From JANQOH01 sp965214495 (GTDB lineage Bacteria > Pseudomonadota > Alphaproteobacteria > UBA7887): DNA of 64,000 nt. This document shows, in pieces, positions 15,955 to 25,287 of the stretch. The position numbers were made by a program, and so were the translations under genes. The first letter of the stretch is position 1; each line of letters starts with the position of its first letter. The DNA lies in NCBI GenBank assembly GCA_965214495.1, contig OZ243958.1:3038001-3102000 (forward strand), in the 5' to 3' direction. The notes below the pieces were generated by a model. That model searched no databases. It was not told the origin of the DNA and saw nothing but the letters and a program-made list of their open reading frames with translations.

Positions 15955-18852
15955 ATGGGAGCGCGTGATTTAGCAGATCGCGGCGCGGCCGGCGACAGCC
16001 GCCTGGCGCGCCGGCTGCGCCGGGCGATCGAGGGCGAGGTCCTGTTCGACCCGTTCTCGTGCGGGCGCTACGCGACCGATGCGTCGATCTACCAGATCGC
16101 GCCGATCGGCGTCGTCGTGCCGAAGAGTGGCGGCGACGTCGCCGCTGCGCTCGCCGTCGCGCGGGAGGAGGGCGTGCCCGTCCTGCCGCGCGGCGGGGGA
16201 ACCTCGCAATGCGGCCAGACCGTCGGCCGCGCGTTGGTCGTCGATACGTCGAAGCACCTCGATGCGATCGTCGCTCTCGACGCCGAACGGCGGCGGGTCA
16301 CGGTGCAACCGGGCCTCGTGCTCGACCGGTTGAACGCGGCGCTGGCGAAACACGGACTCTTCTTCCCGGTCGACGTCTCGACCGGCAGCCGCGCGACCCT
16401 GGGCGGCATGGCCGGGAACAACAGTTGCGGCGCGCGGTCGATCCGCTACGGCAACATGGTCCACAACGTCCACGCCGCCGAGGCGATGCTGGCGTCGGGC
16501 GAAACCCACCGCTTCGCCCCGGTCCCCGGCGAGTTCGACGGCTTCGAAGAGCACCCCGACTATCTTTCCCTGGTGGCGGATCTGCGCGGGCTCGCGGCCC
16601 GCGAGGCCGGCGAGATCGCCGCGCGGTTCCCGGCGCTGTTGCGCCGTGTCGGCGGCTACAACATCGACTCCGTGCGTCCGGGCGGGCACAACATGGCGAG
16701 CCTGCTCGTCGGTTCGGAGGGCACGCTGGGGTTCTTCACGGCGCTCGAACTCGATCTCCAGCCGATCCCCCGCCACCGTGCGCTGGGCGTGTGCCGTTTC
16801 GAGTCGCTGAACGCCGCCATGCGCGCGGCGCAGCCGATCGTCGCGCTCGACCCGAGCGCCGTCGAACTGGTGGACCGCACGCTGATAGACCTTGCCCGCG
16901 AGGCGCCGCCGTTCCGCCCGGTGATCGAGCGGTTCGTCGCCGGGCGCCCGGCCGCCGTGCTGCTGGTCGAGTTCGCCGGAGACGACGAGGCGCCGACGCG
17001 GCGCGCGCTCGACGACCTCGCTACGCTGATGGCCGATCGCGGCCATCCCGGCGCGGTGACCCGCGTGACCGATCCGGCGGCGCAGCGGGCGGTGTGGGAG
17101 ATGCGCAAGGCCGGCCTCAACATCGTCATGTCGATGAAGGGCGACGGCAAGCCGGTCTCGTTCGTCGAGGACTGCGCCGTGCCGCTCGACGACCTGCCCG
17201 AGTATGTCGACCGTATGAGCGACCTGTTCGCGCGCCACGGCACGACGGGGACATGGTATGCCCATGCGTCGGTCGGGTGCCTGCACGTGCGCCCGATTCT
17301 GAACATGAAAGATCCGGCGGCCGCCGGAACGATGCGCGCCATCGCCGAGGAAGCGTTCGCGATGGTGCGCGACTATCGCGGATCGCATTCGGGCGAGCAT
17401 GGCGACGGCCTCGTGCGCTCCGAATTTCACGAGGCCATGTTCGGCCCGCGCCTCGTGCGGGCGTTCGAGGCGGTGAAAGACCGCTTCGATCCGCACGGCC
17501 TGTTCAACCCCGGCAAGATCGTGCGCGCGCCTCGCATGGACGACCGGACGTTGTTTCGCTACCCGCCCGACTATGCGCCGGCGGGATTCGCGGCGGCGCT
17601 CGACTGGTCGGCATGGGGCAGTGGCGGGCTGCTCGCGGCGGTCGAGATGTGCAACAACAACGGCGCCTGCCGGAAGGCCGCCGGCGGCGTGATGTGTCCG
17701 TCATATCGTGCGACCCGCGACGAGGCCCATGTCACCCGCGGTCGCGCCAACACACTGCGTCTCGCGCTGACCGGGCAGCTCGGCGCCGACGCGATGCGCT
17801 CGGAGTCGATGGCGGAATCGATGGCGTTGTGCATCGGCTGCAAGGGCTGTCGCCGCGAGTGCCCCACGGGCGTCGATATGGCGCGCATGAAGATCGAAGT
17901 GTTGCATCATCGCGCCGGGGTTCGGGGATTCAGCCGCCGCGATCGTGTCGTCGGCTGGCTGCCGCGCTATGCCCCCTGGCTCTCTCGCGCTGCGGCGGTC
18001 GCGAACCTGCGCAACCGCTCGGCGCTGTTGCGGCGCGCCGGAGAGGCATGGCTCGGCCTGAGCGCCGCACGCGCACTGCCGCGCTGGGCGCCGGAGCCTT
18101 ATCTCGAAACCCCGGCTCCGAGCGGCCATGGACCCGGCGCGGTCCTGTTCGTCGATACGTTTGCCACCTGGTTCGAGCCGAACCTCGCCCGCGCCGCCGA
18201 GAGAATACTCCGCGCCGCCGGCCGGCGCGTCCACGTCGCGCGCGGGCGCGGCCGGCCCCTGTGCTGCGGCCGCACCTTTCTCGCCGTCGGCGCGGTGGAT
18301 GAGGCGCGCGCAGAAGCCGAACGCGCACTTGCCATCCTGGCGCCGTTCGCCGAGGCGGGACTGCCGATCGTCGGCCTCGAACCGTCATGTCTGCATACGC
18401 TGATGGACGAATGGCCTGTCCTCGCGCCGGGCCGGGCGAGCACCGCAGTGGCTGGGGCGGCGGTTCCGCTGGAAACGTTTCTGCGACGCGAGGCGGGCGA
18501 CTTGCCACTGCGGCCGCAGGCCGCCAGACGCGTTCTCGTGCACGGGCACTGCCATCAGAAAGCATTCGGGGTCGCGGACGACGTGGCCGCGATGCTCGAC
18601 CGCATCCCGGGGTTCGAGGTTTCCACGGTCGAATCGACCTGCTGCGGCATGGCCGGCGCGTTCGGTTATCAGGCGGAGACCCAGGCGGCGTCGAAAGCGA
18701 TCGCCGGGTTGGATCTGATGCCGGCGCTGGCTGCCGCTCCTGCGGATGCGGCGGTCGTTGCTGACGGCTTCAGCTGCCGCCATCAGATCGCCGATCTCGC
18801 GGAACGCCCGGCGCAACACGCGGCAACGCTGCTCGCCGCGGCGCTCGTCTGA
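15955..18852 (+). CDS. FAD-linked oxidase fused to Fe-S/CCG subunit (D-2-hydroxyacid dehydrogenase, YdiJ-like)
   Basis: 965 residues joining a GlcD-type half to a GlpC-type half. Residues about 50-200 are the FAD-binding PCMH domain (VLPRGGGTSQCGQTVGRALV; LGGMAGNNSCGARSIRYGN), about 230-530 the FAD-oxidase C-terminal domain, including HSGEHGDGLVRSE. An Fe-S segment follows near 560-645 (CIGCKGCRRECPTGVDM), then two CCG-type regions, the last with GHCHQKAFG and ESTCCGMAGAFGY. Such fusions oxidise D-lactate or D-2-hydroxyglutarate and feed electrons to the respiratory chain at the membrane. The adjacent serine-glyoxylate aminotransferase makes a glycolate/hydroxyacid link plausible. Confidence 0.92.
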   Translation: MGARDLADRGAAGDSRLARRLRRAIEGEVLFDPFSCGRYATDASIYQIAPIGVVVPKSGGDVAAALAVAREEGVPVLPRGGGTSQCGQTVGRALVVDTSKHLDAIVALDAERRRVTVQPGLVLDRLNAALAKHGLFFPVDVSTGSRATLGGMAGNNSCGARSIRYGNMVHNVHAAEAMLASGETHRFAPVPGEFDGFEEHPDYLSLVADLRGLAAREAGEIAARFPALLRRVGGYNIDSVRPGGHNMASLLVGSEGTLGFFTALELDLQPIPRHRALGVCRFESLNAAMRAAQPIVALDPSAVELVDRTLIDLAREAPPFRPVIERFVAGRPAAVLLVEFAGDDEAPTRRALDDLATLMADRGHPGAVTRVTDPAAQRAVWEMRKAGLNIVMSMKGDGKPVSFVEDCAVPLDDLPEYVDRMSDLFARHGTTGTWYAHASVGCLHVRPILNMKDPAAAGTMRAIAEEAFAMVRDYRGSHSGEHGDGLVRSEFHEAMFGPRLVRAFEAVKDRFDPHGLFNPGKIVRAPRMDDRTLFRYPPDYAPAGFAAALDWSAWGSGGLLAAVEMCNNNGACRKAAGGVMCPSYRATRDEAHVTRGRANTLRLALTGQLGADAMRSESMAESMALCIGCKGCRRECPTGVDMARMKIEVLHHRAGVRGFSRRDRVVGWLPRYAPWLSRAAAVANLRNRSALLRRAGEAWLGLSAARALPRWAPEPYLETPAPSGHGPGAVLFVDTFATWFEPNLARAAERILRAAGRRVHVARGRGRPLCCGRTFLAVGAVDEARAEAERALAILAPFAEAGLPIVGLEPSCLHTLMDEWPVLAPGRASTAVAGAAVPLETFLRREAGDLPLRPQAARRVLVHGHCHQKAFGVADDVAAMLDRIPGFEVSTVESTCCGMAGAFGYQAETQAASKAIAGLDLMPALAAAPADAAVVADGFSCRHQIADLAERPAQHAATLLAAALV

Positions 18853-18864
18853 TACGAAAGCCGA

Positions 18865-19278
18865 TCAGAGAAACAGCGTCGCGCCGTCGGCCTCGGCGTC
18901 GTTGAAGAAGCTGACGAGGCCGGCGACGGCTATTCCCAGATCGTCGCGCAATGCTTCCGGAGCAAGGCCGACGGCGCGCAGCCCCATCTCGCAGACCATG
19001 AAACGGACGCCGAGCGCGGCGCAGGAGTCGAGCAGTTCGTCGAAGCCGGCGACCCCGCGGGCGCGCAGGTCGGCGTCGGCATCCGCGCCAGGCAACGTTT
19101 GCCAACCCGGCTCTCCGTCGCCGCCCGTGCGCAGGAGGGCGCGCACCGCGTCCATCGTGAAGAACAGCGTTGCCGGACGGTCGATCGCCGCCGCCGCCGC
19201 CGCCACCGCGAGCGCGTAGTGCGTTCTCGCGTAGTCGCCGGAAAAGACGATCAGCGACAACTTGCCCTGCGCGGCCAC
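18865..19278 (-). CDS. DsrE/DsrF-like family protein
   Basis: A 137-residue alpha/beta protein of the DsrE2-like group: an N-terminal LSLIVFSGDYARTHYAL strand-helix, then FFTMDAVRALL, and a Cys in VRFMVCEMGLRAVGL near residue 94, the usual position of a sulfur-carrying Cys. These proteins relay or bind sulfane sulfur. The GTG start is 3 bp after the stop of the MoeB-like gene, so the two are one operon. An adenylyltransferase next to a DsrE-like protein suggests a sulfur-handling link, which is inference. Confidence 0.85.
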   Translation of the reverse strand: MAAQGKLSLIVFSGDYARTHYALAVAAAAAAIDRPATLFFTMDAVRALLRTGGDGEPGWQTLPGADADADLRARGVAGFDELLDSCAALGVRFMVCEMGLRAVGLAPEALRDDLGIAVAGLVSFFNDAEADGATLFL

Positions 19279-19281
19279 GGC

Positions 19282-20076
19282 TCAGGCCGCGTGACGCGAC
19301 AGGTCTCGGATGGACGCCTGCGGCCCGCACAACGCGCAAGCCGGGTCGGGACGCACGCGCACCTTGCGGAAGCGGCAACCGAGGCCGTCATAGATCACCA
19401 GGTGACCGGACAGGCTCTCGCCTATATCGAGCAGTTCCTTGACAACCTCGACCGCCTGCAGCGAGCCGAGCACGCCGGCCAGCGCCCCCAGCACGCCGCC
19501 CTGCGCGCAGGTCGGGACCAGACCGGCCGGCGGCGGGGTCGGGAAGATGCAGCGATAGCACGGGTGCGGCGCACCCAGATGCGCCTTGAAGGTGGCGAGC
19601 TGGCCCTCGAAGCGCAGGATTGCGGCGGAGACGAGGGTCTTGCCGGCCAGACAGGCGGCGTCGTTGACCAGGAAGCGGGTGTCGAAATTGTCGCTTCCGT
19701 CAACCACCAGATCGTAACCGGCCAGAAGCGCTTCGGCGTTGGCCGCCGTGAAGCGCGCGGGGTGCGGCGCCAGTGTGACGTCGGGGTTGATGGCGTGGAC
19801 GGCGGCGCGGGCGCTCTCGACCTTGTCGACGCCGAGGCGCTCCTGTGTGTGCAGGATCTGACGCTGTAGGTTCGAGAGAGCGACCACATCGTCGTCAACG
19901 ACGCCGATGACCCCGACACCGGCGGCAGCGAGATAGAGAACCACAGGCGAACCCAGCCCGCCCGCCCCGACGACGAGCACACGCGAACCGAGGAGCCGGG
20001 CCTGGCCGGTTCCGCCGACCTCGGGCAGCACGATGTGCCGGGCGTAGCGTTCGACCTGTTCGTCGCTGAACTCCAT
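19282..20076 (-). CDS. moeB: ThiF/MoeB/HesA family sulfur-carrier adenylyltransferase
   Basis: A 264-residue E1-like enzyme that adenylates the C-terminal Gly of a sulfur-carrier protein (MoaD or ThiS type). Visible are VGAGGLGSPV near residue 36, the VVDDDVVALSNLQRQ stretch with the adenylation residues, VDGSDNFDTR near 126, and zinc-binding CYRC and CALC pairs near 171 and 247. No rhodanese domain. Upstream, TATAGT ends 6 bases before the ATG and no Shine-Dalgarno is seen, so a leaderless transcript is possible. Whether it serves molybdopterin or thiamine synthesis is not settled here. Confidence 0.88.
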   Translation of the reverse strand: MEFSDEQVERYARHIVLPEVGGTGQARLLGSRVLVVGAGGLGSPVVLYLAAAGVGVIGVVDDDVVALSNLQRQILHTQERLGVDKVESARAAVHAINPDVTLAPHPARFTAANAEALLAGYDLVVDGSDNFDTRFLVNDAACLAGKTLVSAAILRFEGQLATFKAHLGAPHPCYRCIFPTPPPAGLVPTCAQGGVLGALAGVLGSLQAVEVVKELLDIGESLSGHLVIYDGLGCRFRKVRVRPDPACALCGPQASIRDLSRHAA

Positions 20077-20116
20077 GTGCCGACTATAGCCGTGCGAGGC
20101 CGGCGCGGGGAGAGTG

Positions 20117-20513
20117 GCCAGACGGTCGGTAAGCCGGGTTCTGTGCCCGCGAACGGGCGATGGCCATTCATCTGGGACGCCCGTTGCCGGGCGCCTCCGT
20201 GCGACCTACCCGGACGACGACCGCGGAGGCGCGGTCCGGCCGCCGCGGTGCGGCGGCGCTTGCCGTCCCTATCCGGTCTTGCTCCCGGCGAGGCTTGCCG
20301 TGCCGGCGCCGTTGCCGGCGCCGCGGTGCGCTCTTGCCGCACCCTTTCACCCTTGCCTGCGGGCCGCCCGTGAAGGCGGGCGCGGGCGGTTTGCTTTCTG
20401 TGGCGCTGTCTCCGGGGTCGCCCCCGCCGGGCGTTACCCGGCGCCGTGCCTCCGTGGAGCCCGGACTTTCCTCTCCGCCCCGGAGGGCGGAGCGGCCATC
20501 CTGACCGTCTGGC
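20117..20513 (-). ncRNA. rnpB: RNase P RNA, bacterial class A
   Basis: The complement of this stretch carries the catalytic core of RNase P RNA, which cleaves 5' leaders from tRNA precursors. Read on the plus strand, the antisense of landmark segments is plain: AAGCCGGGTTCTGT, CATTCATCTGGGACG, GCGACCTACCCG and CCGTGCCTCCGTGGAGCCCG. The ends pair as helix P1: GCCAGACGGTC at the 5' end with its complement at 20117-20128. Ends are estimated from P1 to a few bases. Confidence 0.95.
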
Positions 20514-21078
20514 GCAGCGTGTCGTTACCGACTCACCGGGCGCCGGTCAAGACGCGAGTCCCGAATTGGCGATCGTCTCCGGGATCGTCCTGCGGCCCCC
20601 CGGGGTCAGACGCCCCGTATCGTCGTAGATCTGCTCGCGGCCGACCGTGAAACCCGGGGGCCAGGACCCGCCCGGTACGGGCGGCCAGAACGCGTCGACG
20701 TCGAGTCCCCGCTCCTGGCGCGGTTTTCCGTTTGGGTCGGGCGTGTCTTGCGTGCATTCGGACGCGAGAGTTTCCACTTCAAGGTCAGCGGCGCGAGTTC
20801 GCCATTCCGTCCCATGCCGCGTCCGCAGCCCGTCGGGCACGGCCTTGCGCTATCGTGTAACGATCCTGTCGATTGAACATGCGAACACGGATTCGGGGTG
20901 TCAACAGCTGTATATTTCCCGGCGACGCGGCTCGGTAGCAAGTCGCGGGTTGACATTCCATTAGCGGCAACCGTATTGGTAGCGCGTCGCCAACGGTGCC
21001 GACGGATGCGCGAAAAAAATGCGGTCCGGTTATAGTCGCACTTCGGTTGCGAGAAGTTTTCTGTAGCGGAACGTTCGG
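20514..21078. other. Gap between rnpB and the ParA module, one possible small ORF
   Basis: A minus-strand frame at 20547-20840 could encode 97 residues ending FTVGREQIYDDTGRLTPGG and more; the C-terminal half looks protein-like but I know no relative and see no clear start signal. The rest, 20841-21078, becomes less GC-rich and should hold the rnpB-distal DNA and the ParA promoter. Confidence 0.3.
20950..20979 (+). promoter_or_regulatory. Candidate promoter upstream of the ParA module
   Basis: TTGACA (20950-20955) followed after 18 bases by TATTGG (20974-20979). A TATAGT at 21031-21036 is an alternative -10 without a good -35. Either would give a leader for the gene starting at 21079. Confidence 0.35.
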
Positions 21079-22029
21079 ATGGCCAAGCGTATAAGCATCA
21101 TCAATTTCAAGGGTGGTGTGGGCAAAACCACACTGACTTTTCATCTGGGGGCGGGGCTTGCCCGCTTCCACAAGGCACGGGTGTTGTTGGTCGATATGGA
21201 TCACCAAAGCAGCTTGTCGATACCCTGCCTTGAAACGGACGGATGGGAACAGGCTGCCGCGGAGGGTCTGACCACCAATGCGATATTTAACAAATTTGTC
21301 AATAAGAAGCTGCCGGGCAAAGAAATCATTCATAAAAATCGGGTGAGATCCAAGCAGTATAACTATTTCACCGGATATTATCCGAATATGGACGTCGTTC
21401 CCGCCAGTTTGGAACTGGACGATACAGAAATAGAATTGACCGCCACACATATAGGCACCGGCGTCGGTTCGGAATGGGACAAACGTACTCTTGTCTGTCG
21501 CTGGATTGAAGAAACCGGCGTCGACGACGATTATGACTATATCCTGTTCGATTGCGCCCCGGCAACCAAAATCGTCACCCAGAACGCCATTGCAGCCAGC
21601 CACGGTTATGTGGTTCCGGTCGTCCCCGAAGCTGTCATGGAAAGAGGCACCCCTCATTTGCACAAGATGATCGAATTCGGGATAGACGCTCGATTGAAGG
21701 ACTTGGCTGATGCGGGAGACAGGCGGTGGACGATGTACGTGCCCGACACCCGGTTGATCGGGCTGGTCGTCACCCGTATTCAGGTTGCCGGAGGCGCGGT
21801 TTCAGGATACACTAACGACCACACACTACACTTGGAATCTCTGAAAAGACAATGGAAAACAAAGCTTTTGGAGCCTTACGTCAAACAGGGCACCGGCGTT
21901 TCCGATGCGCTGGCGGCCGGTGTTCCGGTTTATGACCGTAGCGCCGACCGCAACATCGGCGAGCGAGGAATTGACGATCAGTACAGGGAATTGACCAGAA
22001 AATTGAAAAGGAGGATCGACAGGTCATGA
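21079..22029 (+). CDS. ParA-family ATPase, orphan two-gene module
   Basis: A 316-residue Walker-type ATPase of the ParA/MinD superfamily: deviant Walker A KGGVGKTT at residues 11-18 with signature Lys11, VLLVDMDHQSSLS near 37 and YDYILFDCAPATKIV near 155. It is larger than most chromosomal Soj proteins and has a long insert between the first two motifs. Codon use and base composition differ from neighbours. The TGA stop overlaps the ATG of the next gene (ATGA). Since it is neither beside parB nor near an origin marker, a chromosome-partition role is unlikely; cargo positioning, plasmid remnant or defence are options. Confidence 0.85.
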   Translation: MAKRISIINFKGGVGKTTLTFHLGAGLARFHKARVLLVDMDHQSSLSIPCLETDGWEQAAAEGLTTNAIFNKFVNKKLPGKEIIHKNRVRSKQYNYFTGYYPNMDVVPASLELDDTEIELTATHIGTGVGSEWDKRTLVCRWIEETGVDDDYDYILFDCAPATKIVTQNAIAASHGYVVPVVPEAVMERGTPHLHKMIEFGIDARLKDLADAGDRRWTMYVPDTRLIGLVVTRIQVAGGAVSGYTNDHTLHLESLKRQWKTKLLEPYVKQGTGVSDALAAGVPVYDRSADRNIGERGIDDQYRELTRKLKRRIDRS

Positions 22030-22544
22030 ATACGGAACGAGCGCCGCGAAACCCGTCCGGGGAAGTCGATTCCAACGTAAACCGTCTCCTCGTTCGCGAT
22101 ATCGTCCGATATCTTTACGGTGTTGCGAACTTGCAGAAAAATGGACGAACCGGAAATCCAGAGCTGGGCAAGGCGCTACGTGATCTGGCCGAGCTGCTGA
22201 AACCGTATCCAACCCGATCCATCGCCGAACTCACGTTGGCGTCGGCGGTTTCCGACGACCCGACCCCGTGCCAGCGGAAAGCGAGGAAACCGGCGGCGGA
22301 ACTACCGGAAAACCTGCAAACTCTGGCGCCCGAGGATGTCGACAAAATCCTCGACGACCGAAAATTTCTAAAGAAACAACTTGTTGAGTTGGGCGCTCGC
22401 CGCTTCGGCATCCCGCGCGGCGCGTTGTCCCGGCTGACTCGGATGGAAACGGTGGAGTCGATTCGAACCGCGTTGGACCATGAGCGTTCGCTTGCGGCGA
22501 TTGGCCGCAGAGCGGAGATAGCAGGCGAACGCCGCATGTTCTGA
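22026..22544 (+). CDS. Uncharacterised partner of the ParA-like ATPase
   Basis: A 172-residue soluble, helix-rich protein with no membrane segment or Cys pair of note. Residues 20-60 (NRLLVRDIVRYLYGVANLQK onward) and the C-terminus (MDKIL-like region, then LSRLTRMETVESIRTALDHE) look helical. It is coupled to the ATPase by a 4-nt overlap and followed by a terminator-like hairpin, so the pair is a closed unit. Partner proteins of ParA ATPases are often small and poorly conserved DNA- or cargo-binding adaptors; that is the likely role. I do not recognise the family. Confidence 0.75.
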   Translation: MNTERAPRNPSGEVDSNVNRLLVRDIVRYLYGVANLQKNGRTGNPELGKALRDLAELLKPYPTRSIAELTLASAVSDDPTPCQRKARKPAAELPENLQTLAPEDVDKILDDRKFLKKQLVELGARRFGIPRGALSRLTRMETVESIRTALDHERSLAAIGRRAEIAGERRMF

Positions 22545-22563
22545 TAGCAGTGGTTACTGCGAT

Positions 22564-22589
22564 AAACCACTCGCAGAGCGGGGTGGTTT
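22564..22589. terminator. Hairpin between convergent genes, probable bidirectional terminator
   Basis: AAACCAC (22564-22570) pairs perfectly with GTGGTTT (22583-22589) around a 12-nt loop. The A and T ends make it terminator-like in both directions, and it lies between the stop of the ParA partner and the stop of the opposing methyltransferase gene. The U-run is short. Confidence 0.5.
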
Positions 22590-22600
22590 CCTGCGCCCGG

Positions 22601-23632
22601 TCAGCGCCGCCGCCGCTTGCGGCGCCACGCCCTGATCCAGGCCTTGCAGTGCTCGTCTCGCCCCGTCAGCACGTCCTCGGCGAGGCGACAGCTTTCCGAG
22701 TCGCGGTCGAGGGCGAATACTTCCGGCGGCGGGCTTGCGACCGGGTTGACGATGCCGCTGTCGGCACCGGCCTCGACCGCCATGAGCATGAACACGTCGT
22801 TGATGATCTTGCGCGCGGGAATGCCGAACGACACGTTCGAGAAACCGCCCGTGATGTGGATGTCGGAACCGAACCGTGTGCGCAGACCGCGGATGGCGTC
22901 GAGCCCGTGGCCGCCGAAGGCGCCATCCACCGAGATCGGGAAATAGAGCGGGTCGATGTAGATCCCGGAATCGGCGAACCCCATGGACCGCGCCGCTTCG
23001 ACCATGCGCGAGGCGTTCTCGACGCGCTCGTCCGGTCCGTCCGGCATCCCGGAATCGCCGGCGGCGGTGACCACCACCTCGGCATCGTGCCGGCGCGCCA
23101 GGTCTAGCGCATCCATGCGTTCGAGCGACGCCGAATTGAGCAGCGGCCGCGCGCCGCTCGGATCGCACGCCGCAAGACCGGCGACGATGATATCGACGTT
23201 CGAGGAATCGACCGAAACCGGACGCGCGGTCTCGCCCTGAACGAACTCGACCAGCCAGCGCATGGCCGTCGCCTGCTCGTCGAACTTCACCGAGATCTCG
23301 TCGACATTGACGTCGAGAAAGTCCGCACCGGCGGCTTCCTGTGCCCGGACGATCGAACGCAGATAGCCTGCGCATTCGGCGTCGCCCTCCATTGCGCCGC
23401 GCACTGCGATCATCACATGCTTGACCCGGCCTTCTTCGAAGTCCTGGGTCCGGGTCGCCCATTCGGGAACCGGCAGCAGGCGGTCTTCACCGGCAGTATC
23501 CGTGTAGCGCACCGCCGGACCGCCAGCGCCGTCGGCGACGAAACGGCCGCCGCGCTTCATCACCACGCGGGTGGTGTGCATGTTCTCGCCGATGACGATG
23601 AACTCGCCGTTCGGGGCGGCGTCGATCTTCAT
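22601..23632 (-). CDS. Methyltetrahydrofolate:corrinoid methyltransferase (pterin-binding family)
   Basis: A 343-residue TIM-barrel pterin-binding enzyme of the AcsE/MtgA type, which moves a methyl group between a corrinoid protein and tetrahydrofolate. Signature stretches are FIVIGENMHTTR near residue 10, GADFLDVNVDEI near 100, PVSVDSSNVDIIVAGL near 140, LLNSAS near 163, and ITGGFSNVSFGIPAR near 252. A strong AAGGAGA precedes the ATG at 23632. It is the last gene of the corrinoid operon and overlaps the upstream activase stop by 4 bp. In that setting it would pass methyl groups into the one-carbon pool. Confidence 0.88.
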   Translation of the reverse strand: MKIDAAPNGEFIVIGENMHTTRVVMKRGGRFVADGAGGPAVRYTDTAGEDRLLPVPEWATRTQDFEEGRVKHVMIAVRGAMEGDAECAGYLRSIVRAQEAAGADFLDVNVDEISVKFDEQATAMRWLVEFVQGETARPVSVDSSNVDIIVAGLAACDPSGARPLLNSASLERMDALDLARRHDAEVVVTAAGDSGMPDGPDERVENASRMVEAARSMGFADSGIYIDPLYFPISVDGAFGGHGLDAIRGLRTRFGSDIHITGGFSNVSFGIPARKIINDVFMLMAVEAGADSGIVNPVASPPPEVFALDRDSESCRLAEDVLTGRDEHCKAWIRAWRRKRRRR

Positions 23633-25287
23633 GCGGTTCTCCTTCGCGGCACAGGCGGGGCCAGGCGCGTCGGCATCGGTTTGAACTGGCAGCCATCGAC
23701 GAACAGGTCGAAGAAATCCGGCGTCGTTTCGAGTTCGATATGTTCGATCTTCTCGACGAGGCGCTCCAGCCGCCGCCGCTCCGCCGCCGACAGCAGGATG
23801 GCCCGCGCGCCGGCGATGGCGGCGTTGCCCACCTTCTCGATGCGCCGGGCGGGGACCGGCGCGAGCAGGCCGATGTCGATGGCGTTGCGCGGGTTCACGT
23901 ATGTCGCGAAGCCGCCGGCGAGATACAGCCGGTCGATCGCCTCCGGGTCGATCCCGAGCGTGCGCAGCACGATATACTGTCCGCAATAGTTCGCCGCCTT
24001 GGCCTGGGCGAGATTGCTCGCGTCGCGCTTCGAGAACCGGATACCCCGTTCCTCGACGACGGGAATGGCGGCCCGCTTGCGATCCGCCGCGAACACCCCT
24101 TTCGCGGTCATCACGCCGTGCCGGCGCAGCTCGGCAAGCAGGTCGATGAGGCCGGAACCGCACAACCCCTCGGGCGGATGCCCGCCGATCGTGCGCCATG
24201 CGAACGCGCCATCGTCGAGGGCGATCGATTCGATGGCGCCGTCCACCGCCGGCATTCCGAAATCGACGAGACCGCCTTCGAAGGCGGGACCGGCGGGGCA
24301 GGAGGCGGCGACGATCCGATCGCCTGCGGCGGCCACCACCTCGGTATTCGTGCCCATATCGACCAGCATCACCGACTCGCCGCCGCGGCCGGCAATGTCG
24401 ATCGCGACAAGACACGCAGCGGTATCGGCGCCGACATGGCTCGCGATCAGCGGCAGTCCGTAGGCCCGAGCGCGACGGTTGACGCGCAAACCCAGGTCCC
24501 ACGCATCGACGCACAGCGCGGTCGTCTCGCGTTCGCCCGCGCGACGGGCATATTCGACCAGCGACTTGTAGGGTTTCTGTCCGATCGATTGCACATCGTA
24601 GCCGAAGAGAACGTCGCGCATCGTCGAGTTGCCGGCGATGACGACTTCGTAGATGGTGCGACGGGCGATGCGATGGCGGCGCGCGAGGCCGCGAATCTCG
24701 CGGTTGAGCGCCGTAATCGCCGCCTGTTGCAGCACCCCGCGCGCGGCGCCGTCATAGGAAATGCGGCTCATCACGTCGCTGCCGCCGAAACGCTGCGGGT
24801 TCTCGAACGCCACCGTCTCCACCGAGACCCCGGTCTCGAGATCGACCAGATCCATCACCACCGTGGTGGTCCCCAGATCGACGGCGATGCCGAGGATGCG
24901 CCCGCGATATCGATCCACCGGGATGTCGCCGTAGAACACCTCGCCGCCGCGTCGAACCGCCATCGGCGCCCGTTCGATCGACGCGCGGGGTGCGCCGAGG
25001 GTGACGATGCGGGGGCGGCGTCGCAACGGCGCGAAGGTCACTTCCACGTCGCCGGCGGTCAGGACCGCACGGCAGGCCAGTCGGTAAGGATCGCGCAGGA
25101 AGGACTCGGCCTCGCCGCGCGGCGAGAGCGCGGCAAGGCCGGCGCTCACCTCCACGACGCATTCGCGGCATCGTCCGCTGCGTCCGCACGAGGTTGCGAC
25201 CTCGACCGCGAACTCATCGGCGTAGTCGAAGAGGCTGCGCCCGACGACCGCGTCGCGCGCCTCGCTGCCGTGGCGGACCAGGCTCAT
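23629..25287 (-). CDS. Corrinoid-activating Fe-S ASKHA protein (RACE/RamA-like reductive activase)
   Basis: 552 residues. The N-terminus is a short [2Fe-2S] ferredoxin-like domain with Cys34, Cys40, Cys43 and Cys72. The rest is the DUF4445/ASKHA ATPase fold: GIAVDLGTTTVVMDL near 192, VIAGNSTMRDVLFG near 265, VDMGTNTEVV near 348, and CGSGLIDLL near 405. Such proteins use ATP and an electron to reduce Co(II) corrinoid back to the active Co(I) state. It overlaps both neighbours by 4 bp, so it is tightly coupled in the operon. Start ATG 25287 places the ferredoxin domain at the N-terminus. Confidence 0.88.
   Translation of the reverse strand: MSLVRHGSEARDAVVGRSLFDYADEFAVEVATSCGRSGRCRECVVEVSAGLAALSPRGEAESFLRDPYRLACRAVLTAGDVEVTFAPLRRRPRIVTLGAPRASIERAPMAVRRGGEVFYGDIPVDRYRGRILGIAVDLGTTTVVMDLVDLETGVSVETVAFENPQRFGGSDVMSRISYDGAARGVLQQAAITALNREIRGLARRHRIARRTIYEVVIAGNSTMRDVLFGYDVQSIGQKPYKSLVEYARRAGERETTALCVDAWDLGLRVNRRARAYGLPLIASHVGADTAACLVAIDIAGRGGESVMLVDMGTNTEVVAAAGDRIVAASCPAGPAFEGGLVDFGMPAVDGAIESIALDDGAFAWRTIGGHPPEGLCGSGLIDLLAELRRHGVMTAKGVFAADRKRAAIPVVEERGIRFSKRDASNLAQAKAANYCGQYIVLRTLGIDPEAIDRLYLAGGFATYVNPRNAIDIGLLAPVPARRIEKVGNAAIAGARAILLSAAERRRLERLVEKIEHIELETTPDFFDLFVDGCQFKPMPTRLAPPVPRRRTA

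Noticed and set aside
20117..20513. Plus-strand open frames over rnpB
   Set aside because: They are low-complexity translations of a structured RNA gene on the other strand.
22601..24514. Very long minus-strand frame running from the methyl-THF gene through the activase
   Set aside because: The activase is in a different frame with a full set of motifs; the long frame exists because of high GC.
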